Shown piece by piece: positions 27,809 to 36,631 of a DNA stretch of 64,000 bases. The stretch is from positions 1 to 64,000 of the forward strand of contig JABWBP010000024.1 of NCBI GenBank assembly GCA_013360445.1. Reading direction: 5' to 3'. Below the pieces are notes generated by a model. That model was not told where the DNA came from, made no database searches, and saw only the letters and a list, made by a program, of their open reading frames with translations. This DNA comes from Calditrichaceae bacterium. Its GTDB lineage: Bacteria; Calditrichota; Calditrichia; RBG-13-44-9; J075. The translations under genes and the position numbers were made by a program. The number at the start of each line of letters is the position of its first letter. Position 1 is the first letter of the stretch.

Positions 27809-28671
27809 TCACAACCGCTTCCGATTCTTCTCCCGCACCTGGCGGTAAAAATCCTCCATGGTCTCGATAAAGGACACGTCTTTATCCCAAAAAGCCGGGT
27901 AATCGCCCTGCTTCTTGATCAAAATGGCCGGGACGGGAGATTCCTGCCCCGAAGGGGTGGAAACCCGGGGAACCGGCGGGGAGGCGGGCAGGCGCTTTTT
28001 GCCGCTCCAGAAGGTCTTGATATCCAATTCGCCTTCCGGCGCTTCTCTTTCCGGGCGGGTATAAAAGGAAGGGGAGTGCTCCGGGGCGATCTCTTCTTCC
28101 TGCAATTGGGAAACCAGCGCCCTCCCTAACGGCGATTTGGCTAACTCTTTCTGCAACTCCGCTTTCGATAACCCCCGCAGCTCGAACATCAAAAAGGGGT
28201 CGCGGTCGAATTCCGCGGCGACCAGGTAGTACACCCCGGCGACGTGCTTGCAGGGGTTGGCCCAGTCCGGGGGCAGGAGCAGTGGGTCTCGAAATCCTTC
28301 GAGCTGGCCGGCAGGAGGCGCAAATCTAACTTCTCGAAGATCTCTTCGATATTATCCGGCATCTCTCCTAACAGCAGTCTGGAAACCATCCCGGCGTTGG
28401 AAGAGATCTCCGCGATCAGCCCCGCCCAGCGCTCTTTGGAAATGGGTCGGATTTTGATGCCGGTGTTATACAGCGGCTCTTTATACACCCCGAAGTAGGG
28501 ATTGATGGAGCCGCGCACCTTCGCAGTGATCTTCCCCTTCTCCAGGTGAAATTCCTTCACCTTTCCTCCCCGGGCATAAGAGCGCCCCCGGCCCAGCCGC
28601 GCCGGATTGGTGAACTTCTCCAGCGCGGCAATAAACCGCTCCCCCCACCAGGTTTTTCCATATTGCGGCAT
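27809..28671 (-). pseudogene. SWIM zinc-finger protein, frameshifted in the zinc motif
   Basis: Two frames together make a SWIM-family protein of about 285 residues. The N-terminal part (28671 down to about 28270) begins MPQYGKTWWGERFIAALEKF and reaches THCSC. The C-terminal part then continues DWANPCKHVAGVYYLVAAEF in another frame. Joined, they give the SWIM signature CxC...CxH. The break coincides with a run of five G (plus strand) at 28269-28273; one more base would restore CSCPPDWANPCKH. So this is either a real frameshift or a homopolymer error. SWIM proteins of this type lie next to SNF2-helicase genes, as here, and probably work with them on nucleic acid. Start ATG 28671. Confidence 0.85.
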
Positions 28672-28792
28672 AAGCGCTCCCTAAATGCAAAATGAAAAAT
28701 GAACATCAATGACGCCGAAGGCAATTGATCGCGCAGCACAATGACGGCGAAGCCAACTGACAGCCCCACGAAATGACAGCGAAGCCAACTGC

Positions 28793-31700
28793 CTATTCCA
28801 AAATCGCACTCTTATTCAACTCGATCAGCTTCTTGAACGCCTCGTTATCCAGCTCCGTCAGCCAGGATTCGTCCGCCCCCACAATCGCCTCGGCTAACTT
28901 TTTCTTTTCTTCGATCATGGCGTTGATCCGCTCTTCCAGGGTTCCGGTGGTGAGGTATTTGTGCACGAACACGTTTTTACTCTGCCCGATGCGGAAGGCG
29001 CGGTCGGTAGCCTGGTTTTCCACCGCGGGATTCCACCAGCGGTCGAAATGGAACACGTGGTTGGCTTTGGTGAGGGTGATCCCCACTCCCCCGGCTTTCA
29101 GCGACAGAATGAAGATCGACGGCTCGGTATCGGGATGCTGGAATTCCTCGATCATCTCCTGGCGCTTGCGGCGCGGGGTCTGGCCGTGCAAAACGTAGGT
29201 GTTGTAGTGCAGGGTCTGGCGCAGGTAGCGATCCAGCGCGAGGCAAATTTCCTGGAACTGGCTGAAGATCAGCAGGCTCTCCCCGCTTTCGATCGCTTCC
29301 TCGATCATCTCCCCCAGGCGGCTGAGCTTGTGGGATCGCTCCGCGCTGAACGCGCTGCCGTCCTGTAAAAACTGCGCCGGGTGGTTGCAGATCTGTTTCA
29401 GCTTCATCAGGGAAGCTAAAATCAAGCCCTTGCGCTGAATCCCTTCCAGTTCTTCTAGTTGCCGCATCACGTCATTCACCACTGCCTGGTAGAGCGAGGC
29501 CTGCTCTTTGGTGAGATTGCAGTAAATTTTCTGCTCCACTTTATCGGGCAGGTCTTTGATGATCTCCTTATCGGTTTTCAAGCGGCGCAGGATGAACGGC
29601 TCCACCAGGCTCTTCAATACCCGCGCCGGCTGGGGATCGTTCTCTTTTTGAATGGGAATCTCGAAGCTGCGGCGGAACGCGGCGTTGTTGCCTAAGTAGC
29701 CGCTGTTCAGGAAGTTAAAGATCGACCACAAATCCAGCAGCCGGTTCTCCACCGGCGTTCCGGTAAGCGCCAGGCGATGCCGGGCGTTGATTTTCAGGAT
29801 CGCCCGGGTTTGCGCGGCCTTGGGATTTTTGATATTCTGCGCTTCATCCAGCACCACCCTTTCCCACTCCCGGGAAGTGAACAGCGCCTCGTCCAAGCGC
29901 GCCAGGGCGTAGGAACTGACCACCAGGTCGCTGCGGGCGCTCTCTTTGGCGAACTCTTTTTCATCGCGAATGCGCCCGCTGCCGTGGTGCAGCAGGACCG
30001 CAAGCCCCGGGGCGAAGCGCTCCACCTCTTTCTGCCAGTTTCCTAACACCGAAGTGGGGGCTAACAGCAAGGTGGGTTGGGGTTTCTTTTTGGTTTCCCG
30101 CCGCTCTTGCAGCAGCCGGGCGATCACCTGGATGGTCTTGCCTAACCCCATGTCGTCGGCTAAGCAGCCGCCTAACCCCAGCTTTTCTAAGTAGGCGATC
30201 CAGGAGACCCCCCGCTTTTGATAATCGCGCAATTTGCCCTGAAAATCCGGCGGGTCTTCCAACAACTCGAATTTGCGTTTATCGCGCAGCAGATCGAACA
30301 TCTCCGCCAGGGCGGCGTCGTGCTCGATTTCGTACTCATCGTCTTTCGCGGAAATTTGCAGCAAATCTAACAGCGACATTTTCGGCTGCTCCTTGCCGTG
30401 CGCCTGCCAGAACGCTAACATCTCCTGCATTTTCGCGCGGTCTAATTCCATCCACTCCCCGCGGAACTGCACCAGCGGCGCCTTGGCGCTCACCAGCGCC
30501 CGCCACTCCGCCTCGCTTACCTCCTCCCCGCCGATAGAGAGGGAATAATAATAGTTGATGATCGAATCCAACCCAAATAGCCCTCTTCCCGGCGCGGCGG
30601 CGGTTTTGCCCCCCTTGAGGAGCCTGGTTTTCAGGCGGATTTTCGCCTTGCGGCGTCCCCGGGGGGTCCACCAGGCGGGAATGGCGACCTTGTAACCGGC
30701 GTCTTCCAACACCCAGGCGGTTTCTTTTAGAAAGCCGAACGCTTCATCGAGATTCAGCTCCATCCCCGCGGGGCGCTCGGTTTGCAGTCCCGACCAGATT
30801 TTGGGATAAATTCGCGCCGCCAGGCCTAAGTTCAGGAGAATTTCCCGCTCCGGCTCCTTGCCAAAATTTCCCTTCAACGCCGCCCGGCGGCGGGGGCTGA
30901 GGCGCCAGAAATCTTTCAACGCGATCCGCAGCGAAGGATCTTTCTGCGAAGCGGCCAGAAAGTGCACGTTCCAGGGATCGCCGGGTCGCTGCGCTTCCTG
31001 CAGTTGGAAGCACAGGGCGGCTCCCCCGGCTGCACGGCCGCCCGCCAATCGGGATTTCCAGGAAGCCCAATTTTGGTAGCTTTTCAGGGCCTCTTCCGGG
31101 GCGCGTTGGGCATTTATGGCGCTGCCGGAGGCGGTTTTTTTCCAGGGGAAAACGCAGGCGTGAACCCAGGTTCCGGCCAGGGCCTTTTCCAGCTTGGCGG
31201 TGAAACGGGAGCCGGAAACGATCTCGTGCAGCAAATTCTCCGAAAAATGCCGCAGCAGCGCCTCTTTATTCCAGAAGGAACCTTCCCCGGCAGGCTGCAG
31301 CGAACCCGCGGCGCACGCCGGGGGCATCAACGCGGCGTACTCTTTTACGATCTCTTCGTAGCGGGAAGAAACGATCTCCCAGGCGGGGTGAATTTCAAAA
31401 GTCGTTTCCTGCTTGCGGCGTTTATCTTTGGGCGGGGGCAGTTCGCGGTATTTCAGCGCGGGAATGTACTGGTCTTTCAGAATGATCTCTTTGAACGCCT
31501 GGGTGTAGTGATACCAGAACAGCACATCCGCACCCAACAGCGTTTCCGAAGGCGCATAGCCGAAGCGGAAGTGCAGCTCTTTCAGCAGGGCGGGCGCTTC
31601 CCCGGGGGGAACCGCGAAAGCGGCGATTTGCCAGGGTTGCAGGGAGAACTTCTCCGGCGCTTCTTCCCCGAGGTATTTCAGCAGTTCCTGGGATTTGAGG

Positions 31701-31957
31701 GGGGCGTTCTCCGCCGTGGGAAGGGTGAAATAGCCGTCGATAACGCGAGCGCCGATCATCCGGGCGGCGGCGCCGAGGCCGCCTTCTTCGGCCATGAATT
31801 TCTCCAACTCCTCCTTGCGAAGCGCGGAGGGGTGCTCGCGGGATTTCTTGGCAGTGCGATTAGCGGTGCTTTTTTCTACCCAGAGGCAAAGCCAGCCCGG
31901 TTGCAGGTACTCCCCGTTTTCCCGGGGAATCCAGGCGGCGTGAATGGCGGTGATCAT
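28793..31957 (-). CDS. SNF2-family DEAD/DEAH helicase-like ATPase
   Basis: 1054 residues. N-terminal 540 residues hold a bacterial SNF2-associated region (DUF3670-like style). The ATPase core follows: Walker A LADDMGLGKTIQVIARLL (about residues 596-613), motif II VVLDEAQNIKN (about 700-710), motif III LALTGTPVENRLLDLWSIFN, then the second RecA-like domain with LIFSQFQEICLALDRYL, KAGGVGITLTKANHVFHFD and WWNPAVENQATDRAFRIGQ (motifs V and VI). All helicase motifs are intact. SNF2 proteins use ATP to translocate on duplex DNA and remodel protein-DNA complexes. It lies 121 bases downstream of the SWIM gene in the same direction, the usual pairing of this family. It is GC-rich like the rest of the host genes. 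Confidence 0.93.
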   Translation of the reverse strand: MITAIHAAWIPRENGEYLQPGWLCLWVEKSTANRTAKKSREHPSALRKEELEKFMAEEGGLGAAARMIGARVIDGYFTLPTAENAPLKSQELLKYLGEEAPEKFSLQPWQIAAFAVPPGEAPALLKELHFRFGYAPSETLLGADVLFWYHYTQAFKEIILKDQYIPALKYRELPPPKDKRRKQETTFEIHPAWEIVSSRYEEIVKEYAALMPPACAAGSLQPAGEGSFWNKEALLRHFSENLLHEIVSGSRFTAKLEKALAGTWVHACVFPWKKTASGSAINAQRAPEEALKSYQNWASWKSRLAGGRAAGGAALCFQLQEAQRPGDPWNVHFLAASQKDPSLRIALKDFWRLSPRRRAALKGNFGKEPEREILLNLGLAARIYPKIWSGLQTERPAGMELNLDEAFGFLKETAWVLEDAGYKVAIPAWWTPRGRRKAKIRLKTRLLKGGKTAAAPGRGLFGLDSIINYYYSLSIGGEEVSEAEWRALVSAKAPLVQFRGEWMELDRAKMQEMLAFWQAHGKEQPKMSLLDLLQISAKDDEYEIEHDAALAEMFDLLRDKRKFELLEDPPDFQGKLRDYQKRGVSWIAYLEKLGLGGCLADDMGLGKTIQVIARLLQERRETKKKPQPTLLLAPTSVLGNWQKEVERFAPGLAVLLHHGSGRIRDEKEFAKESARSDLVVSSYALARLDEALFTSREWERVVLDEAQNIKNPKAAQTRAILKINARHRLALTGTPVENRLLDLWSIFNFLNSGYLGNNAAFRRSFEIPIQKENDPQPARVLKSLVEPFILRRLKTDKEIIKDLPDKVEQKIYCNLTKEQASLYQAVVNDVMRQLEELEGIQRKGLILASLMKLKQICNHPAQFLQDGSAFSAERSHKLSRLGEMIEEAIESGESLLIFSQFQEICLALDRYLRQTLHYNTYVLHGQTPRRKRQEMIEEFQHPDTEPSIFILSLKAGGVGITLTKANHVFHFDRWWNPAVENQATDRAFRIGQSKNVFVHKYLTTGTLEERINAMIEEKKKLAEAIVGADESWLTELDNEAFKKLIELNKSAILE

Positions 31958-31978
31958 AGGGCGGCTCGGTTAATATGC

Positions 31979-32170
31979 TTGTGTTCAGGTGCTCAGGTGT
32001 TCCCGTGTTCAGGTTACCAATGCGAATTAAGGGTTGAAATATACGATTGGATTCGGAGGCGCAGGGGTGCTTAACATCCCCCGTTCGGCTGAGCTCACGA
32101 CGAACGGGGGATGTCCTAAACCGATTTTACGATAAGTCATTTACCGTGCTTCCAACCCTTAATTGGCATT
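31979..32170. repeat. Nested inverted-repeat element and GTGTTCAGG words
   Basis: Within the 571-base gap 31958-32528. At 31979-32015 GTGTTCAGG-type words are reiterated. Then an 18-bp arm AATGCGAATTAAGGGTTG (32019-32036) pairs with 32153-32170 with one mismatch, enclosing a second perfect 14-bp inverted repeat ACATCCCCCGTTCG (32074-32087 with 32101-32114). The enclosed size (152 bp) and terminal inverted repeats are MITE-like, but there is no target duplication I can see. The rest of the gap to 32528 has no supported gene. Confidence 0.7.
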
Positions 32171-32528
32171 ACCAGTACACATAAGCGCCTGCGCCAAGTG
32201 TAGCATTATGCCTGCGATTCAGGCGACGATTCAAAACCGGGAGAATATACCAACGAAGCGGCATTATATTCAAATCGAAAATTATCGGGGATTGAAGCCA
32301 GGCGGCTGCGTTTCCGGCGATTGTTGCTAAAAAACCGCCAATGGGGAAACCATCACCGTTGCCTCCGCGCCGGCTGCTGATCTTCGCTCCGCAAGCCGGA
32401 AAGATATTCTCCACGTACGCGAATTAGCATTCAAGGAGTAACGTTAGAGAGCGCCATCTCAAATTTATCACGCATCACGCTTCACGTTTCATTTCCGTTC
32501 AGCCCATAAAGAATCCGGCAAATCCGCT

Positions 32529-35500
32529 CTACCCCTTCCGCCCCAACCGGAACTCCCGCAGCGCCGCGTAGAGCGCCGGCACCACGAACAGGCTCACCAG
32601 CTCGATCAGCATTCCCCCGAAAGAGGGAATGGCCATGGGCACCATGATGTCCGAGCCGCGCCCGGAGGAGGTTAACACCGGCAGCAAGGCCAAAATGGTG
32701 GTCGCGGAGGTCATCAGCGCCGGGCGCACCCGCTTCCGGGCCGCTTCCACCACCGCTTCGCGGATTTCCTCCACCGTTGCGGGCGAGCGTTCCCCAAACA
32801 CCTGCTCCATGTAGGTGGCCATCAGCACCCCGTCATCCGTGGCGATGCCGAAAAGCGCCAGGAATCCCACCCAGATCGCCACGCTGAGATTGATGGGGTG
32901 TATTTGAAATAATTCCCGCAAATCGATCCCGAAAAGCGAAAAATTCAGGAACCAGCCCTGCCCGTAAAGCCAGATGAGTATGAATCCCCCCGCCCAGGCG
33001 ACAAATATCTGCGAAAAAACCAGCATGGTGGTGGAAACGGCCTTGAACTGGAAATAGATGATCAGGAAGATGATGAACAGCGCCAGGGGCAGAATCACCG
33101 CCAACTTTTTTTCCGAGCGCACCTGGTTTTCATAGCTCCCGGCGAAGGCGTAGCTGACCCCGGCGGGCAGTCGGAATTCCCCGGATTGGAGTTTGGCGTT
33201 GAGGTAATTCTGCGCCTCGCGCACCACCTCCACTTCCGCGTTTCCCGGTTTCATATCGAAAATCACGTATCCGGTGAGGAAAGTGTCTTCGCTTTTGATC
33301 ATCTGCGGGCCGCGCACGTAGGCGATCTCCGCCAACTGCGTTAGGGGAATTTGCGCCCCGCCGGGCGCGGGAACTAAAATGCGCCCGAGCGATTCGATGG
33401 TGTTGCGCAATTCCCGGGGATAGCGCACCCGCACCGGGTAACGCTCCCGACCCTCCACCGTGGTGGTAATGGGCCTCCCGCCGATGGCCACCTCGATCAC
33501 CTCCTGTACCTGCTGGAGCATCACCCCGTAGCGGGCAATCGCCTCCCGGTCGATGCGGATTTCCAAGTAGGGTTTGCCGATGATGCGATCCGCAATCACC
33601 GCGGCGGGATCGATGGAGGGCACTTCTTTGAGCAACCGCTCGATTTCCAGCCCCACCGCTTCGATGGTGGGCAAATCCGGCCCTTTCACCTTCACCCCCA
33701 TGGGGGCGCGCATCCCGCTTTGCAGCATCACGATCCGGGCGGCGATGGGCTGGAGGCGCGGCGCGGAGGTGGTTCCGGGAATCTGCCCCGCCCGGACGAT
33801 CTCATCCCAGATATCATCCGGGGTTTTGACGCCCGGCCAGGCCGCCCGCCCGGGGTTCAAGGCCGGATCCAGCGCGGGACGCCAGAGCCGGAAGGGTTTG
33901 CCGCCGGTTTCGGGAATCAACGCCCCGTTTTCATCGCGGGCGAATTTTCCCCGCACCCGGTACGGCTGCCCATCAGGCGCAGGCAGCGGGTTGCCGGCCT
34001 CATCGCGGAAAAAATCGCTGGAATCGGGGTCGTGGCGGAAGGTTAGCCGCCGGCCGGCGCGGTCGCTGAGGTACTGCGGCTTGTAATTGATTACGGTTTC
34101 GAACATCGACACCGGCGCGGGATCCAGCGCCGATTCCACCCGCCCCAATTTTCCCACTGCGGATTCGATCTCCGGGATGGCGTTAAAAGCCATGTCCTGC
34201 CTGGCGATCACGTCCAACGCCTCGCCGATGGAGGCGTGGGGCATGGTGGTGGGCATGTAGAGGTAAGAACCCTCATCCAGCGGGGGCATGAACTCCTTGC
34301 CTAACCCCGGGAACTTATGCGCCAGGTAAGAGACCGGGCCAAAGGTCTTAATCGGGCGGGGCAGCCAGCCGAAAAAGCTCTCGAAGCCTAACCAGACCAA
34401 CCCGCCGAAAAACACGAGCAGCAGCGGGATGCTCAAAAATTTCAGCTTGTGCGCCAGCACCCAACCCAAAATACGGATATAATTTCGATAGAACACCCAA
34501 AACACCGTTAACAGGCCGCAAATCAGCAGCGCGACGAAGAGAAAATTCAACCATATCCCCTTCTCCGGGCCCAGGGGCAGCCAGTGATCCGCCAACAGCA
34601 TCGCCACCACGAAAACCGCCAGCCCGTTGGCGATCCAGGGCCCGCGCTTTCTGATATTTTCCGGGATGCGAGATTCCAGGAGATGATAGGCGGCGACCGC
34701 GATCAGAATAAGCCCCACCCACCAGGCCAGGGCAAACAGCGCGATCACACCGGCGGCCAGCAGGGCAAGGTGGAGGAAGCGCTTGAGGGAGGCGCTGCGA
34801 ATCTTCCCGGTAAACAAGAGCTGCGCAAAGGGGGGAATGATGGTAATCGCCACGATGATAGAGGCGATCAGCGCGAAGGTTTTGGTGTAGGCCAGGGGCT
34901 TGAAGAGCTTCCCCTCCGCGGCTTCCATGGTGAATACCGGCAGGAAGCTCACCACCGTGGTGGCCACCGCGGTCAGCACCGCGCTGCCCACCTCGCTGGC
35001 GGCGCGATAAATCACCGCCAGTTTGCTTTCCGCGGGATCGGCCTTTTCCAGGTGCTTGATGATGTTCTCCGTGATGACGATGCCCATGTCCACCATGGTG
35101 CCGATGGCGATGGCGATGCCGGAAAGCGCCACGATATTCGCGTCCACCCCGAAATAGCGCATCCCGATGAAGGTGAGCAGCACCGCCAGGGGCAGCAGCC
35201 CGGAAATCAGCAGGGAGCTGCGCAGGTGCAGCAGCATCAGGATTACCACAATGACGGTGACCAGGATTTCTTCCAACAGCGCGCTGTTGAGGGTCCCCAG
35301 GGTTTCGTAAATCAGGCCGGTGCGGTCATAAAAGGGCACGATGGCGACCTTGCTGAGGGTTCCGCCGGGCAATTGCTTTTGCGGCAGGCCGGGGGTGATC
35401 TCGGCGATTTTTTTCTTGACGTTTTTGATCGCTTCCAAAGGATTGGCGCCGTAGCGCACCACCACCACCCCGCCGACCGCCTCCGCGCCGCCTTTATCCA

Positions 35501-36404
35501 GCGCGCCCTCGCGCAGCGCCGGCCCCAGGGTCACCCGCCCGAGGTTGCGCACGTAAATGGGCACGTTGTCGTTGACTTTCACCACGGAGTTCTCGATGTC
35601 TTCGATCTGCTTGACAAACCCCACCCCGCGAATGATGTATTCCACCCGGTTCACCTCGATGGTGCGCGCTCCCACGTCGAGGTTGGACATTTTCACCGCC
35701 TGGAAGACCTCCTCTAAGGAGACGTTGTAGGCGCGCATGGCGTCGGGATCCACGTCCACCTGGTATTCCTGCACAAAGCCGCCCACGGAGGCCACTTCCG
35801 CTACCCCGTCGGCGGAGAGCAGGGCGTAGCGCACGTACCAGTCCTGGATGGTGCGCAATTCGTGCAAATCCCAGCCCCCGGCGGGATTTCCGTTAGCGTC
35901 TCGCCCTTCTAAAGTGTACCAGAACACCTGCCCGAGGGCGGTGGCGTCCGGCCCTAACATCGGCTGCACCCCCTCCGGCAGCGCTCCGGCGGGGAGGCTG
36001 TTCAGGCGCTCCAGGATGCGGGAGCGGCTCCAGTAGAAATCCCGGTCCTCTTTAAAGATCACGTAAATGCTGGAAAACCCGAACATGGAAAAACTGCGCA
36101 CGGTTTTGATTCCCGGAATGCCCAACAGCGAAACGGTGAGAGGATAGGTCACCTGGTCTTCGATGTCTTGCGGGGAGCGCCCCGGCCAGGAGGTGAACAC
36201 GATTTGCTGGTTCTCGCCCAAATCCGGGATGGCATCCACCGGCACGGGGTCGCGGTGCAGCCCGCCCAACTCCCAGTCGAAGGGGGCCACGATAATGCCC
36301 CAGGCGATCACCGCCAGGGTCACTAATATCACCACTAACTTATTTTGCAGGCAGAACAGGATGATGCGGTCCAAAAGGGATTTCGGTTCTATGTTGTGGT
36401 TCAT
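32529..36404 (-). CDS. cusA: CusA/CzcA-type heavy-metal RND efflux pump
   Basis: 1291 residues, clearly longer than E. coli CusA (about 1047). Start ATG 36404 with TGAGGATT before it. The N-terminus has VAWGIIVAPFDW-type TM1 and periplasmic porter domains (VDAIPDLGENQQIVFTSWPG). The proton-relay TM4 region reads ALSGIAIAIGTMVDMGIVIT. Two insertions explain the length: four extra hydrophobic segments after TM6 (about residues 545-665) and a charged periplasmic insertion (about 780-870, DRAGRRLTFRHDPDSSDF). The family exports Cu(I)/Ag(I) or related ions from periplasm or cytoplasm using the proton gradient. It is the last gene of a cusC-cusB-cusA operon with two metal-binding domains in the adaptor, which makes Cu/Ag the likely substrates. 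Confidence 0.92.
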   Translation of the reverse strand: MNHNIEPKSLLDRIILFCLQNKLVVILVTLAVIAWGIIVAPFDWELGGLHRDPVPVDAIPDLGENQQIVFTSWPGRSPQDIEDQVTYPLTVSLLGIPGIKTVRSFSMFGFSSIYVIFKEDRDFYWSRSRILERLNSLPAGALPEGVQPMLGPDATALGQVFWYTLEGRDANGNPAGGWDLHELRTIQDWYVRYALLSADGVAEVASVGGFVQEYQVDVDPDAMRAYNVSLEEVFQAVKMSNLDVGARTIEVNRVEYIIRGVGFVKQIEDIENSVVKVNDNVPIYVRNLGRVTLGPALREGALDKGGAEAVGGVVVVRYGANPLEAIKNVKKKIAEITPGLPQKQLPGGTLSKVAIVPFYDRTGLIYETLGTLNSALLEEILVTVIVVILMLLHLRSSLLISGLLPLAVLLTFIGMRYFGVDANIVALSGIAIAIGTMVDMGIVITENIIKHLEKADPAESKLAVIYRAASEVGSAVLTAVATTVVSFLPVFTMEAAEGKLFKPLAYTKTFALIASIIVAITIIPPFAQLLFTGKIRSASLKRFLHLALLAAGVIALFALAWWVGLILIAVAAYHLLESRIPENIRKRGPWIANGLAVFVVAMLLADHWLPLGPEKGIWLNFLFVALLICGLLTVFWVFYRNYIRILGWVLAHKLKFLSIPLLLVFFGGLVWLGFESFFGWLPRPIKTFGPVSYLAHKFPGLGKEFMPPLDEGSYLYMPTTMPHASIGEALDVIARQDMAFNAIPEIESAVGKLGRVESALDPAPVSMFETVINYKPQYLSDRAGRRLTFRHDPDSSDFFRDEAGNPLPAPDGQPYRVRGKFARDENGALIPETGGKPFRLWRPALDPALNPGRAAWPGVKTPDDIWDEIVRAGQIPGTTSAPRLQPIAARIVMLQSGMRAPMGVKVKGPDLPTIEAVGLEIERLLKEVPSIDPAAVIADRIIGKPYLEIRIDREAIARYGVMLQQVQEVIEVAIGGRPITTTVEGRERYPVRVRYPRELRNTIESLGRILVPAPGGAQIPLTQLAEIAYVRGPQMIKSEDTFLTGYVIFDMKPGNAEVEVVREAQNYLNAKLQSGEFRLPAGVSYAFAGSYENQVRSEKKLAVILPLALFIIFLIIYFQFKAVSTTMLVFSQIFVAWAGGFILIWLYGQGWFLNFSLFGIDLRELFQIHPINLSVAIWVGFLALFGIATDDGVLMATYMEQVFGERSPATVEEIREAVVEAARKRVRPALMTSATTILALLPVLTSSGRGSDIMVPMAIPSFGGMLIELVSLFVVPALYAALREFRLGRKG

Positions 36405-36441
36405 ATAATCCTCAGTGGAATTTTCTTATTTTTTACAAGTA

Positions 36442-36631
36442 AGAAGTGGCAAGTTGCAAGTGAGAAGTTGCAAGTAGAAAGTAAAAAAGGCCACTTACTG
36501 CCCTGTATTTCCGGGCAGGCTCCTGCATTCCCCGGCCTTCTTCCAAAGGATCCGCCTCGCGACGGGGTATGCTCCGGGGCAGACTTTCTCACTTGCCTCT
36601 TCTTACTTCTCACTTGCAACTTGCCACTTCT
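36442..36631. repeat. 26-bp inverted repeats between cusB and cusA
   Basis: AGAAGTGGCAAGTTGCAAGT (first 20 bases of the 26-bp arm 36442-36467) and its perfect reverse complement at 36606-36631 enclose 138 bp. The right arm runs up to the cusB stop codon. The words (GAAGTTGCAAG) are again specific to this gap. It could act as a processing or attenuating hairpin between the two pump genes. Confidence 0.9.

Noticed and set aside
30962-32074. 370-codon open frame on the plus strand
   Set aside because: It is the antisense shadow of the SNF2 helicase N-terminus (Gly/Phe/Gln-rich), produced by high GC.
34584-35717. 377-codon open frame on the plus strand
   Set aside because: Shadow of cusA, rich in His/Gln/Gly and without any domain.
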